The notes: generated by a model from the sequence alone, not told the origin. Counted from the first letter of the stretch, positions 44,604-54,205 are shown. The stretch: 64,000 nucleotides of DNA from Nocardia mangyaensis (GCF_001886715.1 NZ_CP018082.1:2604001-2668000); one strand, 5' to 3'. Numbers and translations are program-made.

Positions 44604-45893
44604 ATGGCCGAGAAGCGCAACCGAGCCGTCATCGTCGCGGGTGCACGGACCCCGTTCGTGCGCGCGTTCACCGACTTCACCCGTCTCGACAGCATCGCCC
44701 TCGCGGGTGCCGCGGTCCGGGGCCTGATCGAGCGGTCGGGGATCGCGCCGAGCGAGATCCAGTCCATCGTCTGGGGCGGGGTCGTACTTCCCAGCCACGC
44801 GCCCAACATCGCCCGCGAGGTCGCTCTGGACCTGAAGCTGGACTTCGGCTGCGAGGGCTACACCGTGACCCGGGCGTGCGCGTCCGGGTTGCAGGCGGTC
44901 ACCTCGGCGGCGGCCGCGATCGAGCGTGGCGAATACGACATCATGATCGCCGGTGGCAGCGACTCCACCAGCAATGCCGAGATCAAGCTGCCGCAGAAGG
45001 TCGTGCACGCGGTGGCGCCGGTGGCGCTGGGCAAACCCAAGCCCAAGGACTACCTCGACGTGGTCCGCCAGCTCGCGCCGTTCACCGACGTCCTGCCGCG
45101 TCAGCCCAAGATCTCCGAGCGCACCACCGGCGAGGTGATGGGTGAATCCGCGGAGAAGATGGCCAGGATCAACGGCATCAGCCGCGCCGACCAGGATGCC
45201 TTCGCCGCCCGCTCGCACCATCGGGCCGCGGCCGCGATCGCCTCGGGCCGTTTCGACGACGAGGTCGTGCCGCTCACCACCCCCTCGGGCAAGCGGGTCG
45301 AGACCGACGGGCTGGTCCGCGCGAACACCAGCGTGGACAAGCTCGCCACCCTGTCCCCGGTGTTCGCCAAGGGCGGCACGGTCACCGCGGGCAACGCCAG
45401 CCCGCTCACCGATGGCGCGTCGGCAGTGCTGCTCATGAGCGAGGAGAAGGCGCGTGCCCTCGGGTTCGCCCCGCTGGCCGCGTTCCGCTCGTGGAGCTTC
45501 GTCAGTGTCGATCCGGCCGATCAGGTGCTCATCGGACCGGCCATCTCGATGCCGCGCGCCCTCGACAAGGCCGGGCTCACCCTGGCCGACATCGACCTGA
45601 TCGACATCCACGAAGCCTTTGCCGCGCAGACCCTTTCGGTGCTGCGGATGCTGGAGAGCGCCGAGTGGGCCAAGACCCGCCTCGACCGCGACGAACCCGT
45701 CGGCACCGTCGACATCGACAAGCTCAATGTGCACGGCGGCTCGATCTCGCTGGGCCACCCGTTCGGTGCCACCGGTGCGCGCATGGTCACCACCATGGCC
45801 AATGAGCTGGCTCGCACCGGCAAAGAGACTGCGCTGCTCGGCATTTGCGCGGCCGGTGGTATCGGGGCGTCGGCGGTGCTCGAGCGAGTGTGA
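44604..45893 (+). CDS. fadI: Acetyl-CoA acetyltransferase/thiolase (FadI type)
   Basis: This 429-residue thiolase of the trifunctional beta-subunit (FadI) type cleaves 3-ketoacyl-CoA. The nucleophilic Cys is Cys92 in TRACASGLQAV. The catalytic His lies in NVHGGSISLGHPFGATGAR, a second His is in IDIHEAFAAQT, and the acid-base Cys is in GICAAGGIGAS near the end. ATG at 44604 has GAAGGGA upstream. The usual FadJ partner is not in the window. It may help with beta-oxidation of the residual steroid acid, but it can also serve fatty acids generally. Confidence 0.92.
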   Translation: MAEKRNRAVIVAGARTPFVRAFTDFTRLDSIALAGAAVRGLIERSGIAPSEIQSIVWGGVVLPSHAPNIAREVALDLKLDFGCEGYTVTRACASGLQAVTSAAAAIERGEYDIMIAGGSDSTSNAEIKLPQKVVHAVAPVALGKPKPKDYLDVVRQLAPFTDVLPRQPKISERTTGEVMGESAEKMARINGISRADQDAFAARSHHRAAAAIASGRFDDEVVPLTTPSGKRVETDGLVRANTSVDKLATLSPVFAKGGTVTAGNASPLTDGASAVLLMSEEKARALGFAPLAAFRSWSFVSVDPADQVLIGPAISMPRALDKAGLTLADIDLIDIHEAFAAQTLSVLRMLESAEWAKTRLDRDEPVGTVDIDKLNVHGGSISLGHPFGATGARMVTTMANELARTGKETALLGICAAGGIGASAVLERV

Positions 45894-45900
45894 GACCGGG

Positions 45901-46305
45901 TCAGGCGGCGGGGCGGGGGCGGTGCGCTCGGATGTCGACCGGGCGGCCGTCGGGATCGTGCGCTGTCATCGTCCATTGCGTCGGCAACGTGTCGATCGGA
46001 CCGACCGTCGATCCCGCCGCCAGGATTCGGGCGCGGACCTCGCACAACTGCTCGAAGGTGGTGACGCGCAGTCCCCATCGCGCGCGGCCGAGCGGGCCGA
46101 GGTCGTCGGCCGGAGCCGCCGGTGTCTCGACGAGCATCAGATGGTCCGCACCGCCGACGTCGACGACGGCGACGCGGGGGTCGACCGAGGTTGCCGGCCG
46201 CTCGAAAGCGACTGTCGCGCCGAGTAATTCGGTATAGAACAGGATGAGGCGGTCGAGATCGGTGGTCGCGAGGGTCACATGGTTGATTCCGAGTAGGCCA
46301 GGCAT
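45901..46305 (-). CDS. VOC-family protein
   Basis: This 134-residue glyoxalase-fold protein has the repeated betaalphabetabetabeta modules: LGINHVTLATTDLDRLILFYTELLGATVAF at the start and HDPDGRPVDIRAHRP at the end. His in INHVT and Glu/Asp positions could bind metal. ATG at 46305 is preferred over the frame further upstream. It converges on the thiolase gene, with 7 bases between the stops. Function unknown. Confidence 0.8.
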   Translation of the reverse strand: MPGLLGINHVTLATTDLDRLILFYTELLGATVAFERPATSVDPRVAVVDVGGADHLMLVETPAAPADDLGPLGRARWGLRVTTFEQLCEVRARILAAGSTVGPIDTLPTQWTMTAHDPDGRPVDIRAHRPRPAA

Positions 46306-46444
46306 CGTGGGGCCAGCGTACCGGCGTCGGACCACCGGGATATCGGCTCCGTGCGGCGGCGCGCTGGGCCGTGAGCCGGTGGTGGCCTCATGAGCGCGCG
46401 GTCAGTGCCCGCACGCAGGGCGGCGGCGAGCCAGGAGTCGGCGG

Positions 46445-47257
46445 TCAGGGGTGGCGGCGTCGAAGGGGTTCGGCAGGTGGGTGGTGCGGGTCGGTGCTGA
46501 GACCAGCGTCGGCGTCAGAGTGACGGCGCGGAGTGGACCGGCCTGCCGGTGGTGTGCGGTGCAGGGTGGTGTACGCGCTCAGTGCGGCGGCGGCCGCGAG
46601 CATGGTCAGTCCCTGGGTGGTGAGGCGCTCCTGCCAGTCGGCGAGGGCGGCGGCCAGCGCGTCGGTGCCGCCCGCGGATCTGACCTGGGCGAGGACCGCG
46701 GCGATGTGGTCGAGGGAGTAGCCACCGCGGCGGAGCAGGTGGGCGAGGTCGGCATCGCGGAGGTCGGTCGCGTCGTAGCGACGGTATCCGGTGGCCGGAT
46801 CGCGGTCCGGGGTCAGGATTCCGGCGTGTTCCCAGGCGCGCAGCGTGGCGGGGGTGACGCCGAGGCGGTGGGCGAGTTCACCGATGGTTCTGGTGTCGTC
46901 GGGAAGCTCGGTGCGCGTATCGGATTCGGTGATCACATGCTCGACGGCGCCGCGCACCGCTCGCAGGGTTTCGCGGTCGCGCAGCAGTTGGCCGTGGCCG
47001 CGGTCGATGATCGTGAGGGCCTTGTCGGCATCGTCGTCGTTGACCGCGCGCATGATCTGGCCCGCAGCCGCGTATCCGTACGCGGGGACGAGGGTGAGGT
47101 AGGCGCGCAGTGCGGCCGCGTGCGCTTCGGTGTAGATCCGGTAGCCGCTGGCGGTGCGCTCGGCGGGAGGGAGGAAGCCGTCGCGCTCGTAGTTGCGGAC
47201 CGCCTGGGGTGAGAGGCCGTGCTCACGGGCGAGATCGGCGGGGCGTAGGTTGCTCAC
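46445..47257 (-). CDS. Tandem MerR-family regulator (TioE-like)
   Basis: This 270-residue protein has two MerR-type winged helices in one chain. The first (5-75) has LRPADLAREHGLSPQAVRNYERDGFLPPAERTASGYRIY. The second (120-185) has TIGELAHRLGVTPATLRAWEHAGILTPDRDPATGYRRY. Usual MerR proteins have one such domain and dimerise; this layout is that of TioE-type regulators linked to drug resistance. The C-terminus is helical, with a basic Pro/His-rich end. It is divergent from an erythromycin-esterase homologue 82 bases away and very probably controls it. Confidence 0.92.
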   Translation of the reverse strand: MSNLRPADLAREHGLSPQAVRNYERDGFLPPAERTASGYRIYTEAHAAALRAYLTLVPAYGYAAAGQIMRAVNDDDADKALTIIDRGHGQLLRDRETLRAVRGAVEHVITESDTRTELPDDTRTIGELAHRLGVTPATLRAWEHAGILTPDRDPATGYRRYDATDLRDADLAHLLRRGGYSLDHIAAVLAQVRSAGGTDALAAALADWQERLTTQGLTMLAAAAALSAYTTLHRTPPAGRSTPRRHSDADAGLSTDPHHPPAEPLRRRHP

Positions 47258-47303
47258 TGATTGGAGACTTTACTCCTGCCTTTCGCTGTTCATCGTCGGC
47301 AAA

Positions 47304-47337
47304 GTCTCAACCGTTCTTTCAACGATACGATTGAGAC
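47304..47337. promoter_or_regulatory. Inverted repeat in the tioE-like/ere-like divergent promoter
   Basis: GTCTCAA (47304-47310) and TTGAGAC (47331-47337) form a perfect inverted repeat, just before the start of the esterase gene at 47340. A related GGAGACTTTACTCC palindrome lies at 47263-47276 next to the regulator start. The region is a likely operator for the tandem MerR protein. Confidence 0.6.
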
Positions 47338-47339
47338 AC

Positions 47340-48494
47340 ATGAGTCAAGAAATCCACGACTTCGTCCCCTCGTCCTGCGGACTCCTGGCGCTGGGGGAGC
47401 CCACACACCGTGAACCCGGCTTCGCCTCGGTGCGCAACGAATTGTTCGCCGATCTGGTCGCTGCGGGGTTCCGGTCGATCGCGCTGGAATCCGATCGGGT
47501 CGCCGCACTTGTGGTGGAGGACTACGTTCGCGTCGGCATCGGCTCCCTCGACGAGGCGATGCACACCGGCTTCTCGCACGGTTTCGGTGACCTCGAGGCC
47601 AACCGGCAGCTCGTCGCCTGGATGCGCGCCCACAATGAGCAGGTGCCGCCCGAAGACCGCGTCGCCTTCCACGGATTCGACGGCGCGATGGAAACCATGA
47701 GCGTGCCCAGCCCCCGGCCCTACCTCGAATGCGCCCGCGACTACCTGGATCTCGACCTCGATGTCACGGACCTCGTCGGCGAGGACGAGCAGTGGAGCCG
47801 CACCGAGGCGGTCCTCGACCCGGCCGTCTCGATCGGCGACACCGTGCAGGCCCATCAGCTGCGCGCCATCGCCGACGACCTGCTCGGCACCCTCTACACC
47901 CGCGCACCGGAACGGATCGCCGCCACCTCACACGCCGAGTGGCGCAGGGCGGCAACCCATCTCACCACCGCCCAGGGGCTCCTGCGCTACCACCGCCAGG
48001 CCGCGCAGCGCCTCGAGGACGCGGACCGGTGGGGCCGACTCTCGGCTACCCGCGACGCGCTGATGGCCCAGAATCTCCTCGACATCCGCACCGAGGAAGC
48101 CCGGCGCGGACCGACCCTGGTCTTCGCTCACAACTTGCACCTACGCCGCAACACCAGCCATATGCGGATGGGCCCGATGGACCTCACCTGGTCCGGTGCG
48201 GGCGAGATCGTCGGGACATTGCTCGGCGATCAGTACACCGTCATCCTCGGCAGCCTGGGCAACAGCCCCACGATCGGACTGGGCGATCCCGATCCGGGTA
48301 CCTATGAACACGCACTACAGGGCCGCATCCCTACCTGGGGCCTGACCACGGCCGAGGCCATCGCCGCCGCCCACATCCGCACCGATGTCACCCCGGAACA
48401 GGGCTACTTCCCCCTCGACCCCGACACTGTCGACGGCGCCGACGCGATCCTGCACCTGAACGCGGGCGTCGCGTCCGCGGCCACCCTGGCCTAG
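47340..48494 (+). CDS. Erythromycin esterase-family protein
   Basis: This 384-residue protein of the Ere/succinoglycan-biosynthesis-related esterase superfamily has the family's N-terminal LALGEPTHREPGFASVRNELF motif with the G-E-x-x-H catalytic-site pattern. It also has the central VAFHGFDGAMETMS and the VFAHNLHLRRN His region. Family members open macrolide lactones, but others have different substrates. ATG at 47340 is 82 bases from the divergent TioE-like start. Together they look like an inducible resistance pair. The true substrate is not known. Confidence 0.82.
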   Translation: MSQEIHDFVPSSCGLLALGEPTHREPGFASVRNELFADLVAAGFRSIALESDRVAALVVEDYVRVGIGSLDEAMHTGFSHGFGDLEANRQLVAWMRAHNEQVPPEDRVAFHGFDGAMETMSVPSPRPYLECARDYLDLDLDVTDLVGEDEQWSRTEAVLDPAVSIGDTVQAHQLRAIADDLLGTLYTRAPERIAATSHAEWRRAATHLTTAQGLLRYHRQAAQRLEDADRWGRLSATRDALMAQNLLDIRTEEARRGPTLVFAHNLHLRRNTSHMRMGPMDLTWSGAGEIVGTLLGDQYTVILGSLGNSPTIGLGDPDPGTYEHALQGRIPTWGLTTAEAIAAAHIRTDVTPEQGYFPLDPDTVDGADAILHLNAGVASAATLA

Positions 48495-48658
48495 GCACGT
48501 GAGGTACGCCGGTCGCGGCACGTGCCCGTCGCCACCGCGGACACCCGGGCGATCGATCACCGGGCGACGGGCGTCGTGACCTCGGTCACCGGCACCCAGG
48601 TGCCCGCGAATGTGGCCAGCCGCTCGCACCCGCCGACGCGACGGTGACCTGAGCGGCT

Positions 48659-48718
48659 GATCACCAGGCTCTGGTGGCGGTCGGTCTCGGCCGACACTCA
48701 CCTGACAGCCTGGTGATC
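48659..48718. repeat. Dispersed palindromic repeat, copy C
   Basis: The left arm 48659-48678 differs from copy B by one base, and the outer 12 bases of the right arm (48707-48718) match it perfectly. The inner right arm has diverged. It lies in the 260-base space between the convergent ends of the esterase-like and HAD genes; I saw no gene in the rest of that space. Confidence 0.75.
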
Positions 48719-48754
48719 GATCAACCAACTCCACGTGGGGCGTGGTGGTCAGGG

Positions 48755-49591
48755 TCAGAGCGAGTCCCGCGCAGCGTGGGCTGCCGCGAGTTCCTCGAGG
48801 TAGTGGGCGACGCCGTCCTCGTCGTTGGTGGGGAGGGTGCGATCGGCGAGGGCGAGCACGTCGGGACCGGCGTTGGCCGGGACGAGTGCGGCGCCTGCCC
48901 AGGTGAGCATGGCGATGTCGTTGATCGCGTCACCGGCGGCCGCCACCTGTGACGGGTCGATGCCGTCGATGGCGCACAAGCGGGCCAGCGCACTGGCTTT
49001 GGAGACACCCGCGGCGGCGATCTCCATGTACGGCGCGCCGGAATGGGTGAGCTCGACACCGCCGATGCCGACGGCCGCCGTCGTCCGGTACAACTCGGCG
49101 CCGGTCACCTCCGGATGCCGGGCGACGATCTTCACCATCGGCTCGACCAGCATCGGCAGCGTCTCCGACAGCACCATCGCGCGCGGGTCGCGATGATGGT
49201 CGGTGTACGCGCACAGGGCCGCGTAGGCGGGTTCGGCGACGAACTGGGTCGCGCCGACATTGGCGAAAACGACCCCGGGGATCAGGTCGCGGATCTGGGT
49301 CATGGCCGCACCGGCCAGCTCCGCTTCGATCGAGACGGTGTCGATGATGGCCGGTGTACCGTCGGCCAGGTCGAGCAGCACGGCCCCGTTGGCGCACACC
49401 GCCCTTCCCTGGAACCCGCACGACTGCGCCAGCTCGTGTACCGAATGCCGGGCCCGCGCCGTCGCCCAGACGACCTCGACCCCGGCGTGGCGCGCACTCG
49501 CCATCGCCGCGGCGGTGCGCGGCGAGATGGTGCGATCGGAGCGCAGGAGCGTGCCGTCGAGATCGGTGGCGAACATCCGGATACGAGTCAC
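48755..49591 (-). CDS. HAD-superfamily phosphatase, Cof type
   Basis: This 278-residue HAD hydrolase has the motif I DLDGTLLRSDRTISPRT near residue 8 (nucleophilic Asp). Motif II Thr is in VVWATARARHS, motif III Lys is near KIVARHP/SKASAL, and motif IV is GDAINDIAML near 240. The C2 cap domain and length are those of Cof/YbiV sugar-phosphate phosphatases. GTG at 49591 is used. It is followed at 43 bases by tldE on the same strand, without sign of co-regulation. Confidence 0.9.
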   Translation of the reverse strand: MTRIRMFATDLDGTLLRSDRTISPRTAAAMASARHAGVEVVWATARARHSVHELAQSCGFQGRAVCANGAVLLDLADGTPAIIDTVSIEAELAGAAMTQIRDLIPGVVFANVGATQFVAEPAYAALCAYTDHHRDPRAMVLSETLPMLVEPMVKIVARHPEVTGAELYRTTAAVGIGGVELTHSGAPYMEIAAAGVSKASALARLCAIDGIDPSQVAAAGDAINDIAMLTWAGAALVPANAGPDVLALADRTLPTNDEDGVAHYLEELAAAHAARDSL

Positions 49592-49634
49592 CCGACCATG
49601 CTGCCACGGCCGGGGGTGGGCCCGGCCGGACCGG

Positions 49635-51029
49635 TCAGGTCGCCTGGCTGACCGAGGACATGTGGAAGTCCGGGATCCGCAGCGGCGGCATGGACGTGCG
49701 GGTGAACCAGTCCTTCCACTCCCTGGGCAGGGTGATCTGGGAGGCGCCGGCCTCCGAGACACGCCGCAACAGGTCGAGGGGGCTCTCGTTGAAACGGAAG
49801 TTGTTCACCGCGCCGGTCACCTCGCCGTTCTCGACCAGGTACACCCCGTCGCGGGTCAACCCCGTCAGCAGCAGGGTGGCCGGGTCGACCTCGCGGATGT
49901 ACCAGAGGCAGGTGAGCAGCAGGCCGCGTTCGGTCCGCGCGATCATGTCGTCGAGCGAGGCATCGCTACCACCGGTGAGCAGCAGATTCTCGCCGGGAAC
50001 GGTGGCGGGCGCGGAGAATTCGGCGGCGGTCGCGCGCGGGTAGACCAGCGACTCGATCACCCCCGACCCGATCCAGTCGACCCGCTGCGCGGACAGCCCG
50101 TTGTCGAACACCGACAGCGATTCCGACGACGACGGGGTCGCCACGAACGGCCGGTATTCGAGGCCACTGGCACCGGGGTCCGAGTACAGCGTCAGCGGAA
50201 TGTCGGTGAGCCGCTCTCCGATGCGAGTGCCGCCGGCGCGAGAGAACGCGGTGTGGCCTTCGTGCGCGCCACGACCCTCCATGGTCCAGGCCAGATAGAT
50301 CATCAGATCGGCCACCGAGGACGGCGGCAGCAGCGTCTCGTAGCGGCCCGCGGGCAACTCGACCCGGTTCCGGGCCCACCCGAGCCGGCGTGCGAGTTCG
50401 GCGAGCAGGCCGGGGGTGTCGACATCGGTGAAATCGGCGGTGCCCACGCCCACCCACGCACTCGCCAGATCCTTGCCCTCGCCGCGCTTTCCGTTGATCT
50501 CCACCGAGCCGGTGGGTTGGCGGAACCGGCGCCGGATCCCGGTGGAGGTGCCCAGCCAGGTGGTGTGCACCTGGTGGTGGGCGAAACCGTAGAGGCGGTC
50601 GGTGCCGTCGAAACCCGTCGACAGGTCACGGGCCAGGCCGCTGAACACGTCGATCTCGGTGGCACCGGGCGCGTGGTCCCAGGTGGCGGTGTCGTCGTCG
50701 GTGGGTTCGAGCAGCGGCATGGCGTCGCGCGCGGGCGTGGCCGTGCGCGCGGCCTCCTCGCTGGCACGCACCACCGCTTCGATCTCGGCCGGATCGACAC
50801 TGGTGGAACTGATACTGCCCACCCGCGCGACATGCGGGCCGTCGCGCAACACCGAGATCACCGCCCAGCCGCGCGAGACCGAGGAACCATTGGTGGTCAT
50901 CGAATTCCCGGCCCATCGCAGCGACGCCTCGTGCGCGTCGGTGACGATGACGATCGCCTCGTCGGCTCTGGACACCGCCAGCGCGCGCTCGACCACCGCG
51001 CCCGCGGGGAACACACCCTCGCCGCTCAC
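49635..51029 (-). CDS. tldE: TldE/PmbA-family peptidase subunit
   Basis: This 464-residue PmbA/TldE protein is the partner subunit of the TldD metallopeptidase. Typical C-terminal elements are GLEYRPFVATPSSSESLSVFDNGLS and LLLTCLWYIREVDPATLLLTGLTRDGVYLVENGEVTGAVNNFRFNESPL. It has no HExxxH zinc motif, as expected for TldE. GTG at 51029 overlaps the TldD stop (GTGA), so the two subunits are translationally coupled. The TldDE complex trims peptides or unfolded proteins, and in some bacteria matures ribosomally made peptides; no precursor peptide gene was found nearby. Confidence 0.92.
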   Translation of the reverse strand: MSGEGVFPAGAVVERALAVSRADEAIVIVTDAHEASLRWAGNSMTTNGSSVSRGWAVISVLRDGPHVARVGSISSTSVDPAEIEAVVRASEEAARTATPARDAMPLLEPTDDDTATWDHAPGATEIDVFSGLARDLSTGFDGTDRLYGFAHHQVHTTWLGTSTGIRRRFRQPTGSVEINGKRGEGKDLASAWVGVGTADFTDVDTPGLLAELARRLGWARNRVELPAGRYETLLPPSSVADLMIYLAWTMEGRGAHEGHTAFSRAGGTRIGERLTDIPLTLYSDPGASGLEYRPFVATPSSSESLSVFDNGLSAQRVDWIGSGVIESLVYPRATAAEFSAPATVPGENLLLTGGSDASLDDMIARTERGLLLTCLWYIREVDPATLLLTGLTRDGVYLVENGEVTGAVNNFRFNESPLDLLRRVSEAGASQITLPREWKDWFTRTSMPPLRIPDFHMSSVSQAT

Positions 51030-52555
51030 TGCCCGCCCTCCGTCCGGGTGTTGAGAACATTGACCCCGCGCACCAGCACCGAGGGGCAGCCGTGACTCAC
51101 CGCCGCCACCTGACCGGGCTGTGCCTTGCCGCAGTTGAACGCGCCGCCGAGCTGCCACGTGCTCGGGCCGCCGACCGCTTCCATCGATCCCCAGAAGTCG
51201 GTGGTCGTCGCCTGATAGGCCACATCGCGGAGCTGACCGGCCAACTCCCCGTTGCGGATTCGGAAGAACCGCTGCCCGGTGAACTGGAAGTTGTAGCGCT
51301 GCATGTCGATGGACCACGATTTGTCGCCGACGATGTAGATGCCGTCCTCGACGCGCGAGATCAGGTCAGCGGTGCTGGTGTCGCGTTCCGGATCCGGTTG
51401 TAGCGACACATTCGCCATCCGCTGGATCGGTACGTGATGCGGGGAATCGGCGTAGGAGCACCCGTTGGACCGGTCCAGGCCGAGGCGCGGGGCGAAGACC
51501 CGGTCGAGCTGGTAGCCGACCAGTACGCCGTCGCGCACCAGATCCCACTGCTGACCGGCCACGCCCTCGTCGTCGTAGCCGACCGTGGCCAGCCCGTTGA
51601 CCTGGGTGCGATCCCCGGTGACGTGCATGATCGGGGTGCCGTAGCGCAGCGTGCCGAGCTGGTCGGGCGTGGCGAACGAGGTACCGGCGTAGGCGGATTC
51701 GTAGCCGATCGCGCGGTCGTATTCGGTGGCGTGGCCGATGGACTCGTGGATGGTGAGCCACAGGTTCGTCGGATCGATCACCAGGTCGGTGGGGCCCGCG
51801 ACGACGCTGGGCGCCTTCACCTTCTCGGCCAGCCAGCCGGGGATCCGCGCGAGTTCGGTGGCCCAATCCCAGGTTCCGTCGGCGCCGGTGACGTACTCCC
51901 AGCCGCGACCCGCGGGCGCGGCGAGGGTGCGCATGGTCTCGAACACCCCGGACGCGGAATCCACGGTGACCGCTTCCCATTGGGGATGCAGCCGCACCCG
52001 CTGCTGGGTGATCGACGAGCCCGCGGTGTCGGCGTAGAAAGTCTGCTCCTTGACCTGCAGCACCGAGGCGGTCACGTGATCGACGCCGTCGGCCGCGGAC
52101 AGCCGCTCCGAATAGTCCTGTAGCAGCGCCACTTTGTCGGCGGTCGGCACGGTGAACGGATCCAGCTCGTAGGCCGAGACCCAGGAGACATCGTCGTAGC
52201 GGGGTTCGGCGGCCAGTTCGACCCGCTCCCGGTTCAACGAGCGCAGCGTGGTGGCGACGGTGACCGCGCGCCGGGCCACCTCGGCGGCGGAGGGCGGCGT
52301 CAACGCGGCATGCGAGGCGAAACCCCAGGTGCCGTCGACGATCACGCGCACGGCCAAGCCCAGCTCGGTCGAATCGGTCACCGCCTCGACCCGCCCGTCC
52401 CGCAACCGGATCGACTGGGTGACCAAGCGGTGCACCCGCAGATCGGCGTGCTCGGCACCCGCGGAGTGGGCCGCCGACAGCGCGGCCTCGGCGAGCGCGC
52501 CGAGGCCGAGCGCACGGAACTCTTCGTCCACTTCCCTGGAAGTCGTGGTACTCAC
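51026..52555 (-). CDS. tldD: TldD-family zinc metallopeptidase
   Basis: This 509-residue catalytic subunit of the TldDE protease has the zinc-binding HESIGHATE motif near residue 270, followed by EYDRAIGYESAYAGTSFA. The third ligand Cys is probably in GCSYADSPHHVPIQRM. GTG at 52555 is the first reasonable start; upstream sequence in frame is antisense to the tetR promoter region. It is coupled to tldE by a 4-base overlap. Confidence 0.93.
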   Translation of the reverse strand: MSTTTSREVDEEFRALGLGALAEAALSAAHSAGAEHADLRVHRLVTQSIRLRDGRVEAVTDSTELGLAVRVIVDGTWGFASHAALTPPSAAEVARRAVTVATTLRSLNRERVELAAEPRYDDVSWVSAYELDPFTVPTADKVALLQDYSERLSAADGVDHVTASVLQVKEQTFYADTAGSSITQQRVRLHPQWEAVTVDSASGVFETMRTLAAPAGRGWEYVTGADGTWDWATELARIPGWLAEKVKAPSVVAGPTDLVIDPTNLWLTIHESIGHATEYDRAIGYESAYAGTSFATPDQLGTLRYGTPIMHVTGDRTQVNGLATVGYDDEGVAGQQWDLVRDGVLVGYQLDRVFAPRLGLDRSNGCSYADSPHHVPIQRMANVSLQPDPERDTSTADLISRVEDGIYIVGDKSWSIDMQRYNFQFTGQRFFRIRNGELAGQLRDVAYQATTTDFWGSMEAVGGPSTWQLGGAFNCGKAQPGQVAAVSHGCPSVLVRGVNVLNTRTEGGQ

Positions 52556-52734
52556 CGGACCCACGCTAGCCGCTGGCACCGACACACGGGAGCCCCGGCG
52601 CGGAAAGTGCCCGCTACCAGCGCACATTTCGTGCCGTCGAGCGCGAAATCGCGGTTCCGGCAGGCACTCACCGTGACGCGCGGAGCCCCACTTCCTCCCG
52701 CCGAGGGCACCGCGAATGCCGTAGGGTGCCCGCC

Positions 52735-53385
52735 GTGCCGCCATCTGCGCTCCGCGATCGAAAAAGGGAACGAACCCGTCGTGCGATTCTCCTGGCCGCC
52801 GTCGAATTGTTCGAGGCCGGTGGCTATGAGGAAACGACCGTCGCCGATATCGCGGCCGAGGCCGAAGTCGGTACCCGGACCTTCTTCAACTACTTCGCCA
52901 GCAAGGAAGAACTGCTCTTCCCCGAGACCGACGATCGGGTGCGCGCGGCCGTCGCCGCCATCGCCACCCGGCGACCGGGGGAGCGGCCCGTCGAGGTGTT
53001 GTTGCGCGCGCTGCGCGCCGCGGGTGACAGTCCCGGCGAGCACCTCGTCGACGACCTGAGTTCCCGGGTGGCCGCCCTGCGCGCGCAGGTCTCGCGCACC
53101 GTGCCCTCGGTGAGCGGTCGCGCCGCGCACGCCCAGCTCGTCGCCCAGCGCGAGATCGCCCGGCAACTGCACACCGCGTTCCCGCACGAACTCGACGAGA
53201 TCGGCGCCGCCGCACTGGTCGGCGCCGTCGTCGGTGCGGTCTCGGGTGCGCTGACGGTGCTGTTCCAGCAGCCCCAGCACAGCATCGACGACGGCGAACG
53301 CCTGCACCGCAAAATCCACGAGACCACCTCTCGGGTCCTGCAACCCTGGCTCGCCGCCACCGCGACGACCGAACCGGTCCGCTAG
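52735..53385 (+). CDS. TetR-family transcriptional regulator
   Basis: This is a 216-residue TetR regulator. The N-terminal HTH (about 10-60) has RTRRAILLAAVELFEAGGYEETTVADIAAEAEVGTRTFFNYFASKEELLF, followed by a helical ligand domain. GTG at 52735 is leaderless behind TAGGGT (52722-52727). Its 3' end overlaps the convergent TSUP gene by 4 bases. The regulated gene may be that exporter or tldD, but no operator palindrome was clear. Confidence 0.9.
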   Translation: MPPSALRDRKRERTRRAILLAAVELFEAGGYEETTVADIAAEAEVGTRTFFNYFASKEELLFPETDDRVRAAVAAIATRRPGERPVEVLLRALRAAGDSPGEHLVDDLSSRVAALRAQVSRTVPSVSGRAAHAQLVAQREIARQLHTAFPHELDEIGAAALVGAVVGAVSGALTVLFQQPQHSIDDGERLHRKIHETTSRVLQPWLAATATTEPVR

Positions 53386-54149
53386 CCGAACTGCTGCCAG
53401 CCCAACCGGATCACCATCACCACCACCACGACCAGCAGCACCACCCGCACGAACCCTGCGCCCTTGGCCAGCGCCATCCGCGAACCGACCAGCGCACCCA
53501 CCACATTCGCGACCGCCATGCCCGCGCCGAGCCCCCACAGGATGTGCCCGGTCACGCCGAGGAACAGCAGCGCACCCACATTCGAACCGCAGTTGATCAC
53601 CTTCGCCATCGCCGCCGCCCGCACGAACTCGGTGCCGAGCAGGGTGGCGAAGGCGATGATCAGAAAGGTCCCGGTGCCGGGCCCGAGCAACCCGTCGTAG
53701 AGCCCGATCAGGCCTGCGGCCAGCGCGACCACCAGGATCACCTTGCGCCGGGTCGGCGGATGGGTGGCCATCGTCATCCCGATCGATGGCCGTAGCGTCA
53801 CCACCAGCGCCACCGCGACGAGCACCACCATCACCAGCGGGATGAACAGATCGCGGTCGATCAGCGACACCGCTGCCGCACCGCACGCGGCGGTGACGGC
53901 CGCGATCACCGCACCCGGCAGCAGCACCTTCCACTCCATCGGCACCCGGCGCGCGAACGTCACCACCGCGGTCGCCGTCCCGGCCAGCGCGGCCAGCTTG
54001 TTCGTGCCGAGCGCGGTCTGCGGGGCGATCCCGGGGGCGACGAGGAACAGCGTCGGCAGGATGATCAGCCCGCCGCCGCCGACCACCGCGTCGACCCAGC
54101 CCGCCGCCGCGGCGGCCACCAGCAGGACCGTCCAGTCTCCGAGTTGCAC
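53382..54149 (-). CDS. TSUP-family (TauE/SafE) membrane exporter
   Basis: This 255-residue inner-membrane protein has about eight hydrophobic helices in two similar halves, each starting with the G-x-G-G-G-rich TauE signature. They are AGWVDAVVGGGGLIILPTLF near residue 15 and AAGLIGLYDGLLGPGTGTFLII near 143. The family exports sulfite or small organosulfonates. GTG at 54149 is used; a TTG four codons earlier is also possible. No sulfur metabolism genes are next to it. Confidence 0.88.
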   Translation of the reverse strand: MQLGDWTVLLVAAAAAGWVDAVVGGGGLIILPTLFLVAPGIAPQTALGTNKLAALAGTATAVVTFARRVPMEWKVLLPGAVIAAVTAACGAAAVSLIDRDLFIPLVMVVLVAVALVVTLRPSIGMTMATHPPTRRKVILVVALAAGLIGLYDGLLGPGTGTFLIIAFATLLGTEFVRAAAMAKVINCGSNVGALLFLGVTGHILWGLGAGMAVANVVGALVGSRMALAKGAGFVRVVLLVVVVVMVIRLGWQQFG

Positions 54150-54205
54150 CCGACCAGGCAATCAAGATCGCGTGCGGAATGCCAACCGCGGCCTAGGCTG
54201 GTCCG

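Noticed and set aside
49635..52555. A modified-peptide (RiPP) cluster around TldD/TldE
   Set aside because: No precursor-like small frame, cyclodehydratase or other maturation enzyme was seen next to the pair; the housekeeping role is more likely.
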